Assembly (NCBI GenBank): GCA_028285495.1
Contig: JANQPB010000044.1
Location: forward strand, 406,511-470,510
Direction: 5' to 3'
From: Acidimicrobiales bacterium
Lineage (GTDB): Bacteria; Actinomycetota; Acidimicrobiia; Acidimicrobiales; SZUA-35
Length of the DNA: 64,000 nt
Shown here: positions 37,615-46,685 of the stretch, in pieces
Numbering within the stretch: the first letter of the stretch is position 1
Layout: each line of letters starts with the position of its first letter
The notes under the pieces: model-generated
Seen by the model: the letters and a program-made list of their open reading frames with translations, nothing else
Databases searched by the model: none
What the model was told of the DNA's origin: nothing
Made by a program: the position numbers and the translations under genes

Positions 37615-38163
37615 TCAGCGATCGCCGGTCAGCTGGGCGTTGTAGGCCACCTCTTCCTGGTCGTTGCGGGCGATGATCACCTCGGCCACCTCGACGAACG
37701 AGGAGAACGGGTCGTCGTCGTTCTTGTACCGACCCTCGCCGGTCAGGTAGAGCCGCTTCTCCCGGCCGAGCTCGCGACGGAGCACGTCGACCGAACGCGA
37801 GCCCTCGGTCGTCCGGCCGAAGATCCGCTCGAGGCCCTGGAAGACGACCACGACGAACCCGAGGAGCGCAGCCACCCAGCGGTCCCAGCCGAAGGCCTCG
37901 ACGAGGGCGACGGCCGCCCCGGCGATCGTGACGATCACCCACGACAGCTGGATGGCGCCGACCCGGAACCGGACCTGCCAGGTCGCCTACCAGAGGCGCC
38001 GGTCGACGTCGGCCATGTAAGCCATGCGCTGGTCCTCGGTGGCCCGGCTGCCGGCGGGGCGACCGTCGGCCGTCGATGTACCGGCCGTCGATGTGTCGGC
38101 CGTCGATGTGTCGGCCGGCTCGGCGGGCTCGGTCGTGTCGCCTGGTTCGGTGGTGTCGGCCAT
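37615..38163 (-). pseudogene. DUF4231 membrane protein interrupted by an in-frame TAG
   Basis: One continuous frame of 183 codons from an ATG at 38163 to the stop at 37615 is broken by a single TAG (37989-37987) after residue 58. Before it lies a Thr/Asp/Pro-rich N-terminus and TEDQRMAYMADVDRRLW; after it ATWQVRFRVGAIQLSWVIV, a transmembrane pair, and the DUF4231 segment with FQGLERIFGR, VLRRELGREKRLYLTGEGRY and VEVAEVIIARN. The ATG has TAGGCT 7 nt upstream, so it looks like the real start, whereas a GTG restart at 37938 has no ribosome binding site. The simplest reading is a recent nonsense mutation (TGG or CAG to TAG), a sequencing error, or stop readthrough. Confidence 0.75.
38068..38112. 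repeat. Three tandem 15-bp units in the DUF4231 gene
   Basis: Three 15-bp units (38068-38082, 38083-38097, 38098-38112), the last two identical and the first with two mismatches, encode repeats of ADTST in the disordered N-terminus. Confidence 0.9.
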
Positions 38164-38247
38164 CAGCGGGAGCCTAGTTCCGCCTCCGGCGACGTTCCGG
38201 ATGTCGTCGACGACCCCGGCGCCGTCGACGGGCGGGGCGGGCGCCGG

Positions 38248-39513
38248 TCAGGTCGAGGGGTCGGTCGACTCGAACCAGGCCGGGAGGCGGGCACTGATCA
38301 CGTCGTCGGCCTCGAGCCGGTCGAGCTCGGCGTCGTCGATGCCGAACACCTCGCCGAGCACCGCCCGGTTGTCCTGACCCCGGAATCCGATCCTGGGGTC
38401 GGCGCCGGACGACGAGGCCGAGAACCGCCACGGGGCCTGGGGCACGGTGACCGGTTCGCCGCCCGGCTTGACCTCGACGTCGAGGAAGGCGCCCCGCGCC
38501 GCCGCCCACTCGGTGTCGCGGATCTCGGCCGCGGTGCGGACGTCGGCCACCAGCACGGTCGACACGCCGATCGCCTCCTCGAGCGCCGCAGCCGAGTCGA
38601 ACCCGGCCACGAAGTCGGCGACCAGGCGGTGCAGCTCGTCGGCGTTGGCCAGCCGATCGGTCATCGTGGCGAACCGGGGATCGTCGCGCAGGTCGACGGC
38701 CTCGCTCCCGTCACCGCGACCGGACCGTGACATGGCCCGGTTCAGGGCCCGGAAGCCGCCCTCGACCGCCGGGTCGGCGGTGACGCAGACCCACCGGCCG
38801 GTCGAGAGCTGATAGCAGGGCGGCCAGTTGCTGCCGGAGCGGAACCCGTCGGTCACCTCCTGGTCGGGCCGGAGGTTGATCGCCGTCATGTCGTTGGCCA
38901 CGAGCGTCGCCTCGGCCATGTCGACCTCGACCGCCTGGCCGACACCGGTCCGGTGGCGGTGGTGGACGGCGGCGAGGATGGCGGCCAGGGCGCTGAACCC
39001 GGCGTAGACGTCGGCCTGGGAGGCCGGGTCGTTCCTCGGCGTGGTGTGGCGACGGCGGGCGATGTCGGCCGTGAGCCCGGTCTCGGCCTGGATGGCGGCG
39101 GCGAACGCCCCACGATGCGACCACGGGTTGCCGTGGCCGTAGCCGCTGACCGATCCGAGGATGATGCCCGGGTTGACCGCGGCCAGGTCGTCGTAGGCCA
39201 GGCCGAGCCGGGCCATCACCCCGGGCCGATAGTTCTCGAGCACGATGTCGGCCCGCTCGACCATGGCCAGGAAGAGGTCGCGGCCGGCCTCGGTGGTCAG
39301 GTCGATCGAGACGCACCGCTTCCCCACGTTGGCCTGGACGAAGTAGACGGCCATCGAGTCCTGGCGGGGGCGGGTGGCCCGGGTCAGGTCGCCGTCCGGG
39401 GGCTCGACCTTGATGACCTGGGCGCCGAGGTCGGACAGCAGCCGGCCGGCGATCGGGCCGGCCAGGGCCCGGGTCAGATCGAGCACCAGCAGATCGTCGA
39501 GCGGTCCAGCCAT
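38248..39513 (-). CDS. CaiB/BaiF family CoA transferase
   Basis: A 421-residue class III CoA transferase: LLVLDLTRALAGPIAGRLLSDLGAQVIKVEPPDGD at the N-terminus, then KRCVSIDLTTEAGRDLF, ADIVLENYRPGVMARLGL, the catalytic-Asp region SQADVYAGFSALAAILAA and VGQAVEVDMAEAT. These enzymes move CoA between carboxylic acids (formyl, succinyl, carnitine, methylacyl substrates). The ATG at 39513 has TACGGT 7 nt upstream. It seems monocistronic. The substrate is unknown. Confidence 0.92.
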   Translation of the reverse strand: MAGPLDDLLVLDLTRALAGPIAGRLLSDLGAQVIKVEPPDGDLTRATRPRQDSMAVYFVQANVGKRCVSIDLTTEAGRDLFLAMVERADIVLENYRPGVMARLGLAYDDLAAVNPGIILGSVSGYGHGNPWSHRGAFAAAIQAETGLTADIARRRHTTPRNDPASQADVYAGFSALAAILAAVHHRHRTGVGQAVEVDMAEATLVANDMTAINLRPDQEVTDGFRSGSNWPPCYQLSTGRWVCVTADPAVEGGFRALNRAMSRSGRGDGSEAVDLRDDPRFATMTDRLANADELHRLVADFVAGFDSAAALEEAIGVSTVLVADVRTAAEIRDTEWAAARGAFLDVEVKPGGEPVTVPQAPWRFSASSSGADPRIGFRGQDNRAVLGEVFGIDDAELDRLEADDVISARLPAWFESTDPST

Positions 39514-39575
39514 GGGGCCGACCGTAGTGGCGACCTCGGCGGGGCTCCCAAGTGGCTCGGCGCTTGCTCGGGTCG

Positions 39576-40178
39576 CTACTGCGGCCTGACGAGGTCGAAC
39601 CGGTCCCGGGTCGTGGCGTAGCCGTTGCCGGCGAGGCGACCGACGGCGTCGAGCGTGTCGAAGCGGATGCGGGTGCCGTCGAGCACGTCGTCGTCGACGT
39701 GGAACCGGACCACCTCGCCGAACACGACGACGTTGGCCACCGGCTCGCCGATGTCGACGGTGTCGGTCAGCCGGCACTCGAACGAGGCCTTGGCCTCGGC
39801 CACCCGGGGGGCGGCGATGTCGATCGACGGCTCCGGGGTGAGGCCGGCGAACGAGAATTCGCTCTCGCCGTGCGGCAGCTCGGCCGACGACTGGTTCATG
39901 GCCTCGGCCACGGCCATCCCGACCATGTTGCAGGTGAACTCGCCGGTGGCCCGGGCGTTGGCCAGGCTGTCCTTGGCTCCCCGGCTGGCCATCCCGGCCG
40001 AGAAGATCACGGTCGGCGGGTTGCCCGAGACGGCGTTGAAGAACGAGTAGGGGGCCACGTTCGGCCGACCCTCGGCGTCGACGGTGCCGACCCATCCGAT
40101 CGGGCGGGGCACGACGAGCCCGGTGAGGAGCTTGTAGGCATCGGTCGGGCTGATCTCACGACTGTCGAAGCTGGCCAT
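39576..40178 (-). CDS. Flavin reductase-like FMN-binding protein
   Basis: A 200-residue split-barrel flavoprotein of the flavin-reductase/flavoredoxin type: YKLLTGLVVPRPIGWVGTVDAEGRPNVAPYSFFNAVSGNPPTVIFS is the characteristic FMN-binding first half. The partner of such proteins is usually an FMN-dependent oxygenase or a reductase. The ATG at 40178 has TACCGT 6 nt upstream. It is followed by the CoA transferase gene on the same strand, 62 bp further on. Confidence 0.88.
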   Translation of the reverse strand: MASFDSREISPTDAYKLLTGLVVPRPIGWVGTVDAEGRPNVAPYSFFNAVSGNPPTVIFSAGMASRGAKDSLANARATGEFTCNMVGMAVAEAMNQSSAELPHGESEFSFAGLTPEPSIDIAAPRVAEAKASFECRLTDTVDIGEPVANVVVFGEVVRFHVDDDVLDGTRIRFDTLDAVGRLAGNGYATTRDRFDLVRPQ

Positions 40179-40277
40179 GGCCAGACGGTAGCGGCGGTGG
40201 CGCTCCCTCGTTCCACCGGCCGGGCGAGCGAGCGGTCGACCGGCTGATCGCCGACCGACGGGCCGAGCTGTCGCCCA

Positions 40278-40307
40278 GCAGGGTGCTGAAGAACGCCGAC
40301 GAGGGTC
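40278..40307 (+). repeat. Dispersed 30-bp repeat, copy 2
   Basis: Second copy of the element at 33748-33777 (28 of 30 bases equal, same orientation), in the 261-bp gap between the flavin reductase-like and sunset-domain genes. The rest of that gap shows no gene. Confidence 0.85.
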
Positions 40308-40439
40308 TCGGCGTCCGGACGCCGCCCGGTCGAGGACGCAGGATTCGCCACAGCTCGTGAGCGCTCTGGCCGATCCGAGGACGAGGCGTGGGCGGGTGGA
40401 TGGGCGTCGAGAGCCCGCCTTGCGATCTTCGGCTCCCCG

Positions 40440-40949
40440 CTAGCGCTTGGCTCGGCGGAAGCCGTCCGCCTCGGCGTCGCCGGCGGACGCGTAGCAGCGG
40501 GTCGGTCGGGTCCGCTCGTAGGAGAGGCCATCGGGCACGTGGTAGATCCCGGACCGCTCGTTGACCTTGACCGGGTAGCCGTCCGGGCAGGCGCCGTCGA
40601 CGGGCTCGGCCCAGCGCCGTCCCGCCGTCGTCGTGGCCGCCGGGTCGGCGGGCTCACCGGTCGGGTCGACCGCGTCGACCACCTCGGCCGCAGCGGGCGG
40701 GACCGCCGGGGCGGGCTCGGCCGGGTCGCCCCCGGTCGTCTGGGTCGAGGTCGCGTCGTCGGCGGACACCGGTTCTGCGGCTGGTGCCGGCTCGGGAACG
40801 ACGACGAGCGACGGGGCGGGCGAGTCGTCGGCCGGTGCCTGGTCATCGGTGTGGTCGAGATCGGTCCGACGGCGCCATGCACGCCAGCAGGCGACGGCGG
40901 CCGCGCCGATCGCCGCCAGACCGATCCATCGAGCCGCCGAACGAGCCAT
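40440..40949 (-). CDS. Membrane-anchored protein with C-terminal sunset-type domain
   Basis: A 169-residue protein. An N-terminal hydrophobic segment (about residues 9-23, IGLAAIGAAAVACWRAW) may anchor it, followed by a long Pro/Ala/Asp-rich linker. The last 50 residues contain CPDGYPVKVNERSGIYHVPDG, YERTRPTRCYASAGDAEADGFR, a small two-cysteine domain found at the C-termini of many actinobacterial and Chloroflexi envelope proteins (sunset domain) and thought to bind metal. TACCCT lies 6 nt before the ATG. Its function is unknown. Confidence 0.7.
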   Translation of the reverse strand: MARSAARWIGLAAIGAAAVACWRAWRRRTDLDHTDDQAPADDSPAPSLVVVPEPAPAAEPVSADDATSTQTTGGDPAEPAPAVPPAAAEVVDAVDPTGEPADPAATTTAGRRWAEPVDGACPDGYPVKVNERSGIYHVPDGLSYERTRPTRCYASAGDAEADGFRRAKR

Positions 40950-40953
40950 CGGT

Positions 40954-42606
40954 TCAGGGTAGCGGCAACCGTGGTTGGGCCCGGGACGAGCGGCGTCGCC
41001 GCTTGTCCTCGTAGGTCGCCAGGTCGGCCTCCTTGAGCAGATCGGCCAGATCGGCCGGTCGGTCGCTCACGGCGATGCCGAGGCTGAAGGCGAGCTCGAT
41101 CGCCTCCTCGACCCCGACGTCGAGGAAGCCGGCCACCGATCGGAGTCGCTCGTCGACGATCATCGGATCGAGCCCGATCGGTCCGTGAACGATCACGGCG
41201 AACTCGTCGCCGCCGAGTCGGACGATGGCGGCCTCGGTCCTGGGCATGGCCCGGCACAGGCCATCGAGCTGGGCCGCCAGGCGGCGGCAGAGCAGTTGGA
41301 GGAGGGCGTCACCGACATCGTGGCCCCAGGTGTCGTTGGTCAGCTTGAACCGGTCGAGGTCGAGCATGGCAACGAGATGCCGGTGATCGGCGACCTGCGT
41401 CTTCGGGGCCAGGACGTCGTCGAGGTAGCGCCGATTGCCGACCCCGGTGAGGGCGTCGGTGTGCAGGGCGTCCGTGAGGTGACGGCGTCGACGGATCATC
41501 GACCGGGCGCCGACGGCGAGGAGGGCCGCGGCCACGATGGTGGCCACGACGGCAACGGCGAGCAGCGCCGAGCGGCTCGAGCCGAGCGGACCGGTCGGCG
41601 ACGGCGACGGCGAGCCGAGCAGCTCGGCGACCACGGCGGCGTCGACGACGGCGGTCGCCCTGGCGACGGCTGTCGCCAGCTCGCCGGTCGACCGGGGTGC
41701 GGCGCCGGCGGCGGGACCTCCCTCGATGAGCCACCGATCGTGATCCCAGACGAGGCCGAGCTCGTCGGCGACCTCCGCCGCCGCGGCGGCGACCGACGGC
41801 GGCCCGATCGTGGAGCCCCCGCCGAGCAGGTGGTCGGCCAGCGGGTCGCCCCGGTCGGGTCCGAGCCAGCCGGGGGCCTCGGCCACGATCTCGGCCGTCG
41901 TCTCGACGTAGTCGGCCGCCCACGGGGGTGTGCGGCCGGCGCTGGCCGCCTCTGCGGCCAGCGCATCGCCGAGCACCAGGCGAGGCAACATGGCCCGCTC
42001 GATGGCCCCGAGCAGCTCGGCCGGAGGGAGGTCGGGGCCGCCGGCCGACCAGGGGATGGCGAGATCCGACTCGGTGAACGGCATCAGCTCGTCGTGGAGG
42101 CTGTCGAGCGGGACGAGCGGAACCGGCCACGGCTCGATGGCGACGGGCTCGACCGCGCCGAGCAGTTCGGCGGCCGCCAGGCCGGCGGCATCGTCGACCG
42201 CCGCCAGGTCCCGCAGCTGGGGCAGCAGGGCGGTCCGCTGGCCGACCAGCCGGGCGTGGTCCGCCATCGCCGCCTCGGCGGGCGGCGGAGCCGCCGGGGC
42301 TCGTCCCGACCGGTCGCCTGGGGTCCCGACCGCCACGGCGAGGAGGCTGGTCGTCACCAGGTCGTGGTGGAGCCAGGCCAGCTGGACGCGGACCGCGGCC
42401 ACCTGCCGCGACCGCTCGGTCTCGAGCGCCTCGGCCCGCTCGTCGGCGACGGCGGCTGCGGCGGCGACGCTCAGGCCGGCCAGGACCAGGGCCACGATCG
42501 CGACGATGGCCCCGACGGTCGTGATGACCGGGTCGGAGCGGCCGATCGGGCGGTGATCGGCGCGGGGGCGGGGGGCCAACGGGCCCACTCGGACGGGCGA
42601 GGGCAT
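40954..42606 (-). CDS. Membrane-bound diguanylate cyclase
   Basis: About 550 residues. A transmembrane helix near the N-terminus (about 27-52), a 300-residue extracytoplasmic part without a recognised domain, and a second transmembrane helix (TIVAAALLAVGARSMI region) are followed by a GGDEF domain (about 385-545) with the intact motif RLGGDEF. The residues at the product-inhibition site are RTEA instead of RxxD, so feedback may be weak. It should make cyclic di-GMP in response to an outside signal. The start is uncertain: the ATG at 42606 or the GTG just before it have GGAGG upstream, and a GTG at 42708 lies only 2 nt from the divergent MFS start. Confidence 0.88.
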   Translation of the reverse strand: MPSPVRVGPLAPRPRADHRPIGRSDPVITTVGAIVAIVALVLAGLSVAAAAAVADERAEALETERSRQVAAVRVQLAWLHHDLVTTSLLAVAVGTPGDRSGRAPAAPPPAEAAMADHARLVGQRTALLPQLRDLAAVDDAAGLAAAELLGAVEPVAIEPWPVPLVPLDSLHDELMPFTESDLAIPWSAGGPDLPPAELLGAIERAMLPRLVLGDALAAEAASAGRTPPWAADYVETTAEIVAEAPGWLGPDRGDPLADHLLGGGSTIGPPSVAAAAAEVADELGLVWDHDRWLIEGGPAAGAAPRSTGELATAVARATAVVDAAVVAELLGSPSPSPTGPLGSSRSALLAVAVVATIVAAALLAVGARSMIRRRRHLTDALHTDALTGVGNRRYLDDVLAPKTQVADHRHLVAMLDLDRFKLTNDTWGHDVGDALLQLLCRRLAAQLDGLCRAMPRTEAAIVRLGGDEFAVIVHGPIGLDPMIVDERLRSVAGFLDVGVEEAIELAFSLGIAVSDRPADLADLLKEADLATYEDKRRRRSSRAQPRLPLP

Positions 42607-42710
42607 CACCGGCGTATCGACCTCCGGGTGATGGACCTTGATCGTCGGTCGGACGGGGGTGGACGGCTCGCCGGTGGCGTCCGGCGACGGATCGGTGGCA
42701 AGGTGCACCC

Positions 42711-44090
42711 ATGCCCGAGACCCCCCGATACGGCGCCGAGTCGGCCGACGAGGCCGGACCGTCGCCGGTGGACGAGCAGCAGGCGGCGGGCCACGACGGG
42801 TTCGCCGACCGGGATGCGCCCGATGGCCGAGCGGGCAATGGGCAGCGGCCGGACCTGGACGAGTCGAGGCCGCCGGTCAGTCCAACGGGGGCGCTGCGGA
42901 TCCAGGCCTTCCGCCGGCTCTGGGGCAACAACATCGCGTTCTTCATGACCCAGAACGCCATCCGCTTCGTGTTCGGGTGGTACGTGCTCGACGGGCTGCA
43001 ACGGGGCGAGCGGGAGCAGGGCCTGGTCGTCTTCGCCCTCGGCATCCCGTCGGTGTTCCTGGTCCTCCAGGCCGGCGCCTGGGCCGACCGGCTCGACCCC
43101 CGGCGGTTGCTGATCGCCACCCAGGCGGCCACGCTGTCGATCCTCGCCCTGACCGCGACCCTGATCGCCGTCGACCAGGCCCCGCTGCCGACGATGCTGG
43201 TGCTGGCGGCGCTGGCCGGGGCGGCGACCACCATCGGTCAGCCCGTCCGGGCGGCGCTGATCCCGGCGCTCGCCGGGCGGGAGAACCTGTTCGGGGCGAT
43301 CGCCCTCAACGCCCTCGGCATGACGATGTCGATGATCCTCGGCCCGGTGCTGGCCCAGGCCTTCGGCAACGCGTTCGGCTTCGACGGTGCCGTGTGGTTC
43401 CTGGTCGCGCTGCTCGTGGTCGGGCTGATCATCGTGTGGCCGTTGCGGGTGCCGCCCCGCGACGAGCCGCCGGGCCCGGGGCGCTCGATCATGGCCGACA
43501 CGATCGAGGCGGTCGGCCACGTCGCCCGCGATCCGGCATTGCGGGTCCTGTTCGGGTTGTTGACCCTGTCCGGGCTCACGATCAGCCCGCTGGTGATGGT
43601 CACGCTGCAGGCGTTCGTGAAGGAGGAGCTGGGTCGGAACTCGGGCGATGCGGCACCGCTGCTGGCGGCCATGGGGTTCGGCATCGCCGTCAGCTCGGTC
43701 GTCGTGATGCGCAAGGGCGACATGGCCAACAAGGGGGCCGCGTTCCAGCGGGCGATGATGGTCGGCACCACGATGGTGTTCCTCATGGGCCGGACGACGG
43801 AGTACTGGCAGCTCTTCCCGCTGACGCTCGGGATGGGTCTGGCCGGCGGGTTCTACATCAACATGAACCAGGGGCTGATCCAGGCCAACACCCCGCAGGC
43901 GCTGATGGGCCGGGTCATGGGCCTGTTCACGCTGGTCCAGGTCGGGCTGATGCCGATCGGGGCGCTGGCGCTCGGGCTGATCGCCTCGGCGATCGGGATC
44001 GGGCTGACGATGTCGGTCACGGCCGGCCTGGCCTTCGCCGCTGTCATCGCCACCTACGTCTCGTCGCCGGAGCTGCGCCGCCTGCGCTAG
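42711..44090 (+). CDS. MFS transporter, probable exporter
   Basis: A 459-residue major-facilitator protein with about 12 membrane helices, preceded by a polar N-terminus of some 55 residues. The arrangement RLWGNNIAFFMTQNAIRFVFGWYVL, then FALGIPSVFLVLQAGAWADRLDPRRLLIATQ with the D-R loop between helices 2 and 3, belongs to the EntS-like MFS_3 group, which mostly exports siderophores or drugs. The substrate is unknown. The 3' end overlaps the PaiB-like gene by 4 bp on the other strand. There is no clear leaderless box or ribosome binding site, so the N-terminus may be shorter. Confidence 0.88.
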   Translation: MPETPRYGAESADEAGPSPVDEQQAAGHDGFADRDAPDGRAGNGQRPDLDESRPPVSPTGALRIQAFRRLWGNNIAFFMTQNAIRFVFGWYVLDGLQRGEREQGLVVFALGIPSVFLVLQAGAWADRLDPRRLLIATQAATLSILALTATLIAVDQAPLPTMLVLAALAGAATTIGQPVRAALIPALAGRENLFGAIALNALGMTMSMILGPVLAQAFGNAFGFDGAVWFLVALLVVGLIIVWPLRVPPRDEPPGPGRSIMADTIEAVGHVARDPALRVLFGLLTLSGLTISPLVMVTLQAFVKEELGRNSGDAAPLLAAMGFGIAVSSVVVMRKGDMANKGAAFQRAMMVGTTMVFLMGRTTEYWQLFPLTLGMGLAGGFYINMNQGLIQANTPQALMGRVMGLFTLVQVGLMPIGALALGLIASAIGIGLTMSVTAGLAFAAVIATYVSSPELRRLR

Positions 44091-44785
44091 CCGGGCCCGT
44101 CGCCGGTCGGTGGTCGCTGCGGCGGTTCGGGCGTCATCAGCGCAGCGGTTGCCATGGCCTCGGGCCAGGGTGAGCGGGCGAGCGCCTCGGCCACGGCGCG
44201 CCGATCGGCGTCGGGGCGGTTCTGGCTGAGCTTGTGCTTGGCCTCGATCCGCTCGACCCTGAGCTCGATGCCGACGATCGCCCGCAGCTGCCGTTGGATG
44301 AACTCGGTGGGAGCGTCGCTGACCGCCCACGGCGGCTCGCCGTCGCGGGCAGCCGAGGCGGAGGTGGCGGCAGGGGTGGCCGCGGAGGTGGCGGCCTCGT
44401 GGTGGTCGGTCAGCGCTTCGACGATGTCGCTGGTCTGCTCGGGGTCGACGAGCCGGACGGTACCCCGAAGGTGGATCAGCTCGTAGTTCCAGGTCGGCAC
44501 GACCCGAGGGTCGTCGGCCTTCGACGGATACCAACGAGGCGAGACGTACGCATCGGGGCCGGCGACGATCAGCAGCGCGTCCGCACCGTCGAGCGACCGG
44601 CTGTGACGGTTGGCCCTGGCGAGGTGGGCCCGCACCGTCGCGACCTCGTCGTCGACGACAAACGGGACTGCGGTGGCGTCGAGCACACCGTCGACCGCCG
44701 TGACCAGGTGGCCGAAGGCGATCGAGCGGAGGCGCTCGAGCACCTGGGCCGGCTCGACGAGCGTGAAGGCCGGAGGGAGGTACAT
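44087..44785 (-). CDS. PaiB-like FMN-binding protein
   Basis: A 232-residue split-barrel protein of the PaiB/FMN-binding family: MYLPPAFTLVEPAQVLERL, FGHLVTAVDGVLDATAVPFVVDDE, VRAHLARANRHSRSL, DAYVSPRWYPSKADDPRVVPTWNYE and VGIELRVERIEAKHKLSQNR are all typical. A Ser/Ala-rich insert lies near residue 165. PaiB is annotated as a negative transcriptional regulator or protease-controlling protein in Bacillus, but the biochemical role is unclear. TACGAT lies 6 nt before the ATG. It is divergent from the ThDP-enzyme gene and shares a 79-bp promoter region with it. Confidence 0.9.
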   Translation of the reverse strand: MYLPPAFTLVEPAQVLERLRSIAFGHLVTAVDGVLDATAVPFVVDDEVATVRAHLARANRHSRSLDGADALLIVAGPDAYVSPRWYPSKADDPRVVPTWNYELIHLRGTVRLVDPEQTSDIVEALTDHHEAATSAATPAATSASAARDGEPPWAVSDAPTEFIQRQLRAIVGIELRVERIEAKHKLSQNRPDADRRAVAEALARSPWPEAMATAALMTPEPPQRPPTGDGPG

Positions 44786-44864
44786 GTCGACATCGTAGGT
44801 TCGACGACGACCGTGCCCGGGCGGCGTTTCCGACCGACTCGGGCCCGGCGGGTAGCGTGTGGCC

Positions 44865-46553
44865 GTGAACGGTAACGAGCTCATCGCCCACATCCTGAAG
44901 CGGGAGGGAGTGGAGTGGCTGGCCTGCTTCCCCAACAACCCGTTGATCGAGGCCGCAGCCAAGGTCGGTATTCGGCCGATCGCCTTCCGCCACGAACGCG
45001 GGGCGGTGATGGCGGCCGACGGCTACAGCCGCGTGAGCGATCGGCAGCGGTTCGGCGTGGTGGCCGTCCAGTCCCAGGCGGGGGCGGAGAACGCACTCGG
45101 CGGGATCGCCCAGGCCTACGCCGACAACATCCCCATCCTCGTCCTGCCGGGTGGCCCGACCACCGGCCAGCTGCCGGTCCGACCGAACTACTCGGCGACC
45201 CGGAACTACGAGGGGATCACCAAGTCGGTCGAGGTGCTGCTGGACCCGGCCGGCATCCCGGCCGCGATGCGCCGGGCGATCAGCGCGCTGCGCAACGGTC
45301 CCCCAGGGCCGGTCGTGGTCGAGCTGACCGCCGACGTGTGCGCCCGGGAGGTGCCCGACGGCGCCATCGACCGCTACACCTCGCCCCCGAGCGCCGTCCA
45401 GGCCCCGGCGCCGTCCGCCGTCGAGGCTGCGATCGACGCCGTGCTGGGTGCGGCGAATCCGGTGCTGTGGGCGGGCGGCGGCGTGCTGTTCGGCGCCGCC
45501 ACCGACGAGCTGCGGACCCTGGCCGAGCGGGCGGCGCTGCCCGTGTTCACCACGATGGCCGGCAAGTCGGCGCTCGACGAGCGGCACCCGCTGGCCCTCG
45601 GGGCCGGCGGCATGACGACCACCGCCCCGGCCCGGGCCTGGCTCGATCGAGCCGACGTGGTGCTGGCCATCGGGTCCAGCCTCACCCGTACGCCCTACGG
45701 CCAACGGCTCCCCGGCGGCGCCACCGTGGTCCACAACACCGACAACCCGGCCGACATCGGCAAAGACGAGAACGTGCACGTGGCCGTGCCGGGCGATGCG
45801 GCCCTGACCCTCGCTGCGCTGACCGCCGAGCTCGAGCGGCGGGTGGCGGCCGGGGACGCGGCGGCCGTGGCCCGGGTCGGGGCCCGTGCGGTGGTCGAGG
45901 CGGAGATCGCCCGGGCCAGGGATGAGTGGCTCGAGGTCTGGCGGCCGGCCCTGACCTCGGATCCCGACCAGACCGGCGAGCCGCTCAGCTACTACCGGGT
46001 GATCCAGGCCCTCAACGACGCGCTCGATCGCGACGACTCGATCGTGACCCACGACGCCGGCGCACCCCGCGACTGCCTCGTGCCCTTCTACGCCGCCACC
46101 ACCCCGCACTCGTACGTCGGCTGGGGCAAGACCACCCACCTCGGGTTCGGGATCCCGCTTGCCATCGGCGCCAAGCTGGCCCACCCCGATCGGTTCTGCT
46201 GCAACGTGATGGGCGACGGAGCGTTTGGCATGTCGGGGACCGACATCGAGACCGCCGTCCGCTCGGGCGCAGCGATCACCACGATCCTCTTGAACAACGG
46301 GGCGATGGCCACCTACCCGATCGGATCGCCGATGGATCCGGTCACCGCCCGAACCGAGTACGGGGTGACGATGATGGGCGGTGACTACGCCAGGATCGCC
46401 GAGGGCATGGGCGCCGTCGGTCTCCGGGTGTCGACCACGGAGGAGTTGTTGGCGGCGCTGGACGAGGCCAAGGCCCGCAACGCCGATGGCACGACCGTCC
46501 TGATCGACGTCGCCGCCAACGTCGAGGCCCGCCGCTCGCCGAACGCGCCGTGA
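44865..46553 (+). CDS. Thiamine-diphosphate-dependent enzyme (acetolactate synthase-like)
   Basis: A 562-residue member of the pyruvate-oxidase/acetolactate-synthase group. The N-terminal domain has FRHERGAVMAADGYSR with the catalytic Glu, the central Rossmann domain has NPVLWAGGGVLFG, and the C-terminal ThDP site has GDGAFGMSGTDIETAV...NN. These enzymes decarboxylate a 2-oxo acid; the product could be acetolactate, an aldehyde or an oxalyl/benzoyl-type compound. No regulatory subunit gene follows. I take the GTG at 44865, because TAGCGT lies 6 nt upstream, over a GTG 2 codons earlier. Confidence 0.9.
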   Translation: MNGNELIAHILKREGVEWLACFPNNPLIEAAAKVGIRPIAFRHERGAVMAADGYSRVSDRQRFGVVAVQSQAGAENALGGIAQAYADNIPILVLPGGPTTGQLPVRPNYSATRNYEGITKSVEVLLDPAGIPAAMRRAISALRNGPPGPVVVELTADVCAREVPDGAIDRYTSPPSAVQAPAPSAVEAAIDAVLGAANPVLWAGGGVLFGAATDELRTLAERAALPVFTTMAGKSALDERHPLALGAGGMTTTAPARAWLDRADVVLAIGSSLTRTPYGQRLPGGATVVHNTDNPADIGKDENVHVAVPGDAALTLAALTAELERRVAAGDAAAVARVGARAVVEAEIARARDEWLEVWRPALTSDPDQTGEPLSYYRVIQALNDALDRDDSIVTHDAGAPRDCLVPFYAATTPHSYVGWGKTTHLGFGIPLAIGAKLAHPDRFCCNVMGDGAFGMSGTDIETAVRSGAAITTILLNNGAMATYPIGSPMDPVTARTEYGVTMMGGDYARIAEGMGAVGLRVSTTEELLAALDEAKARNADGTTVLIDVAANVEARRSPNAP

Positions 46554-46559
46554 CCGACC

Positions 46560-46599
46560 GACCAGCGCTGGCGGCTCGGCGAGCGCGTGGCCGCTGGTC
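46560..46599 (+). terminator. Hairpin after the ThDP-enzyme gene
   Basis: GACCAGCG (46560-46567) and CGCTGGTC (46592-46599) form a perfect 8-bp outer stem with a GC-rich inner part, 6 bp past the stop at 46553. It is likely to end this transcript before the thiolase promoter region. Confidence 0.5.
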
Positions 46600-46685
46600 G
46601 CCCCGGGGTGCCCGGTGGTAGCTTGCCGGTAGTTCGACTCTCTAACGACAAGCCGGGACGACGGACCGGATCGAGGAGTGACATC

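Noticed and set aside
40179..40439. A small protein in the gap with repeat copy 2.
   Set aside because: Frames are short and of biased composition; only the dispersed repeat is supported.
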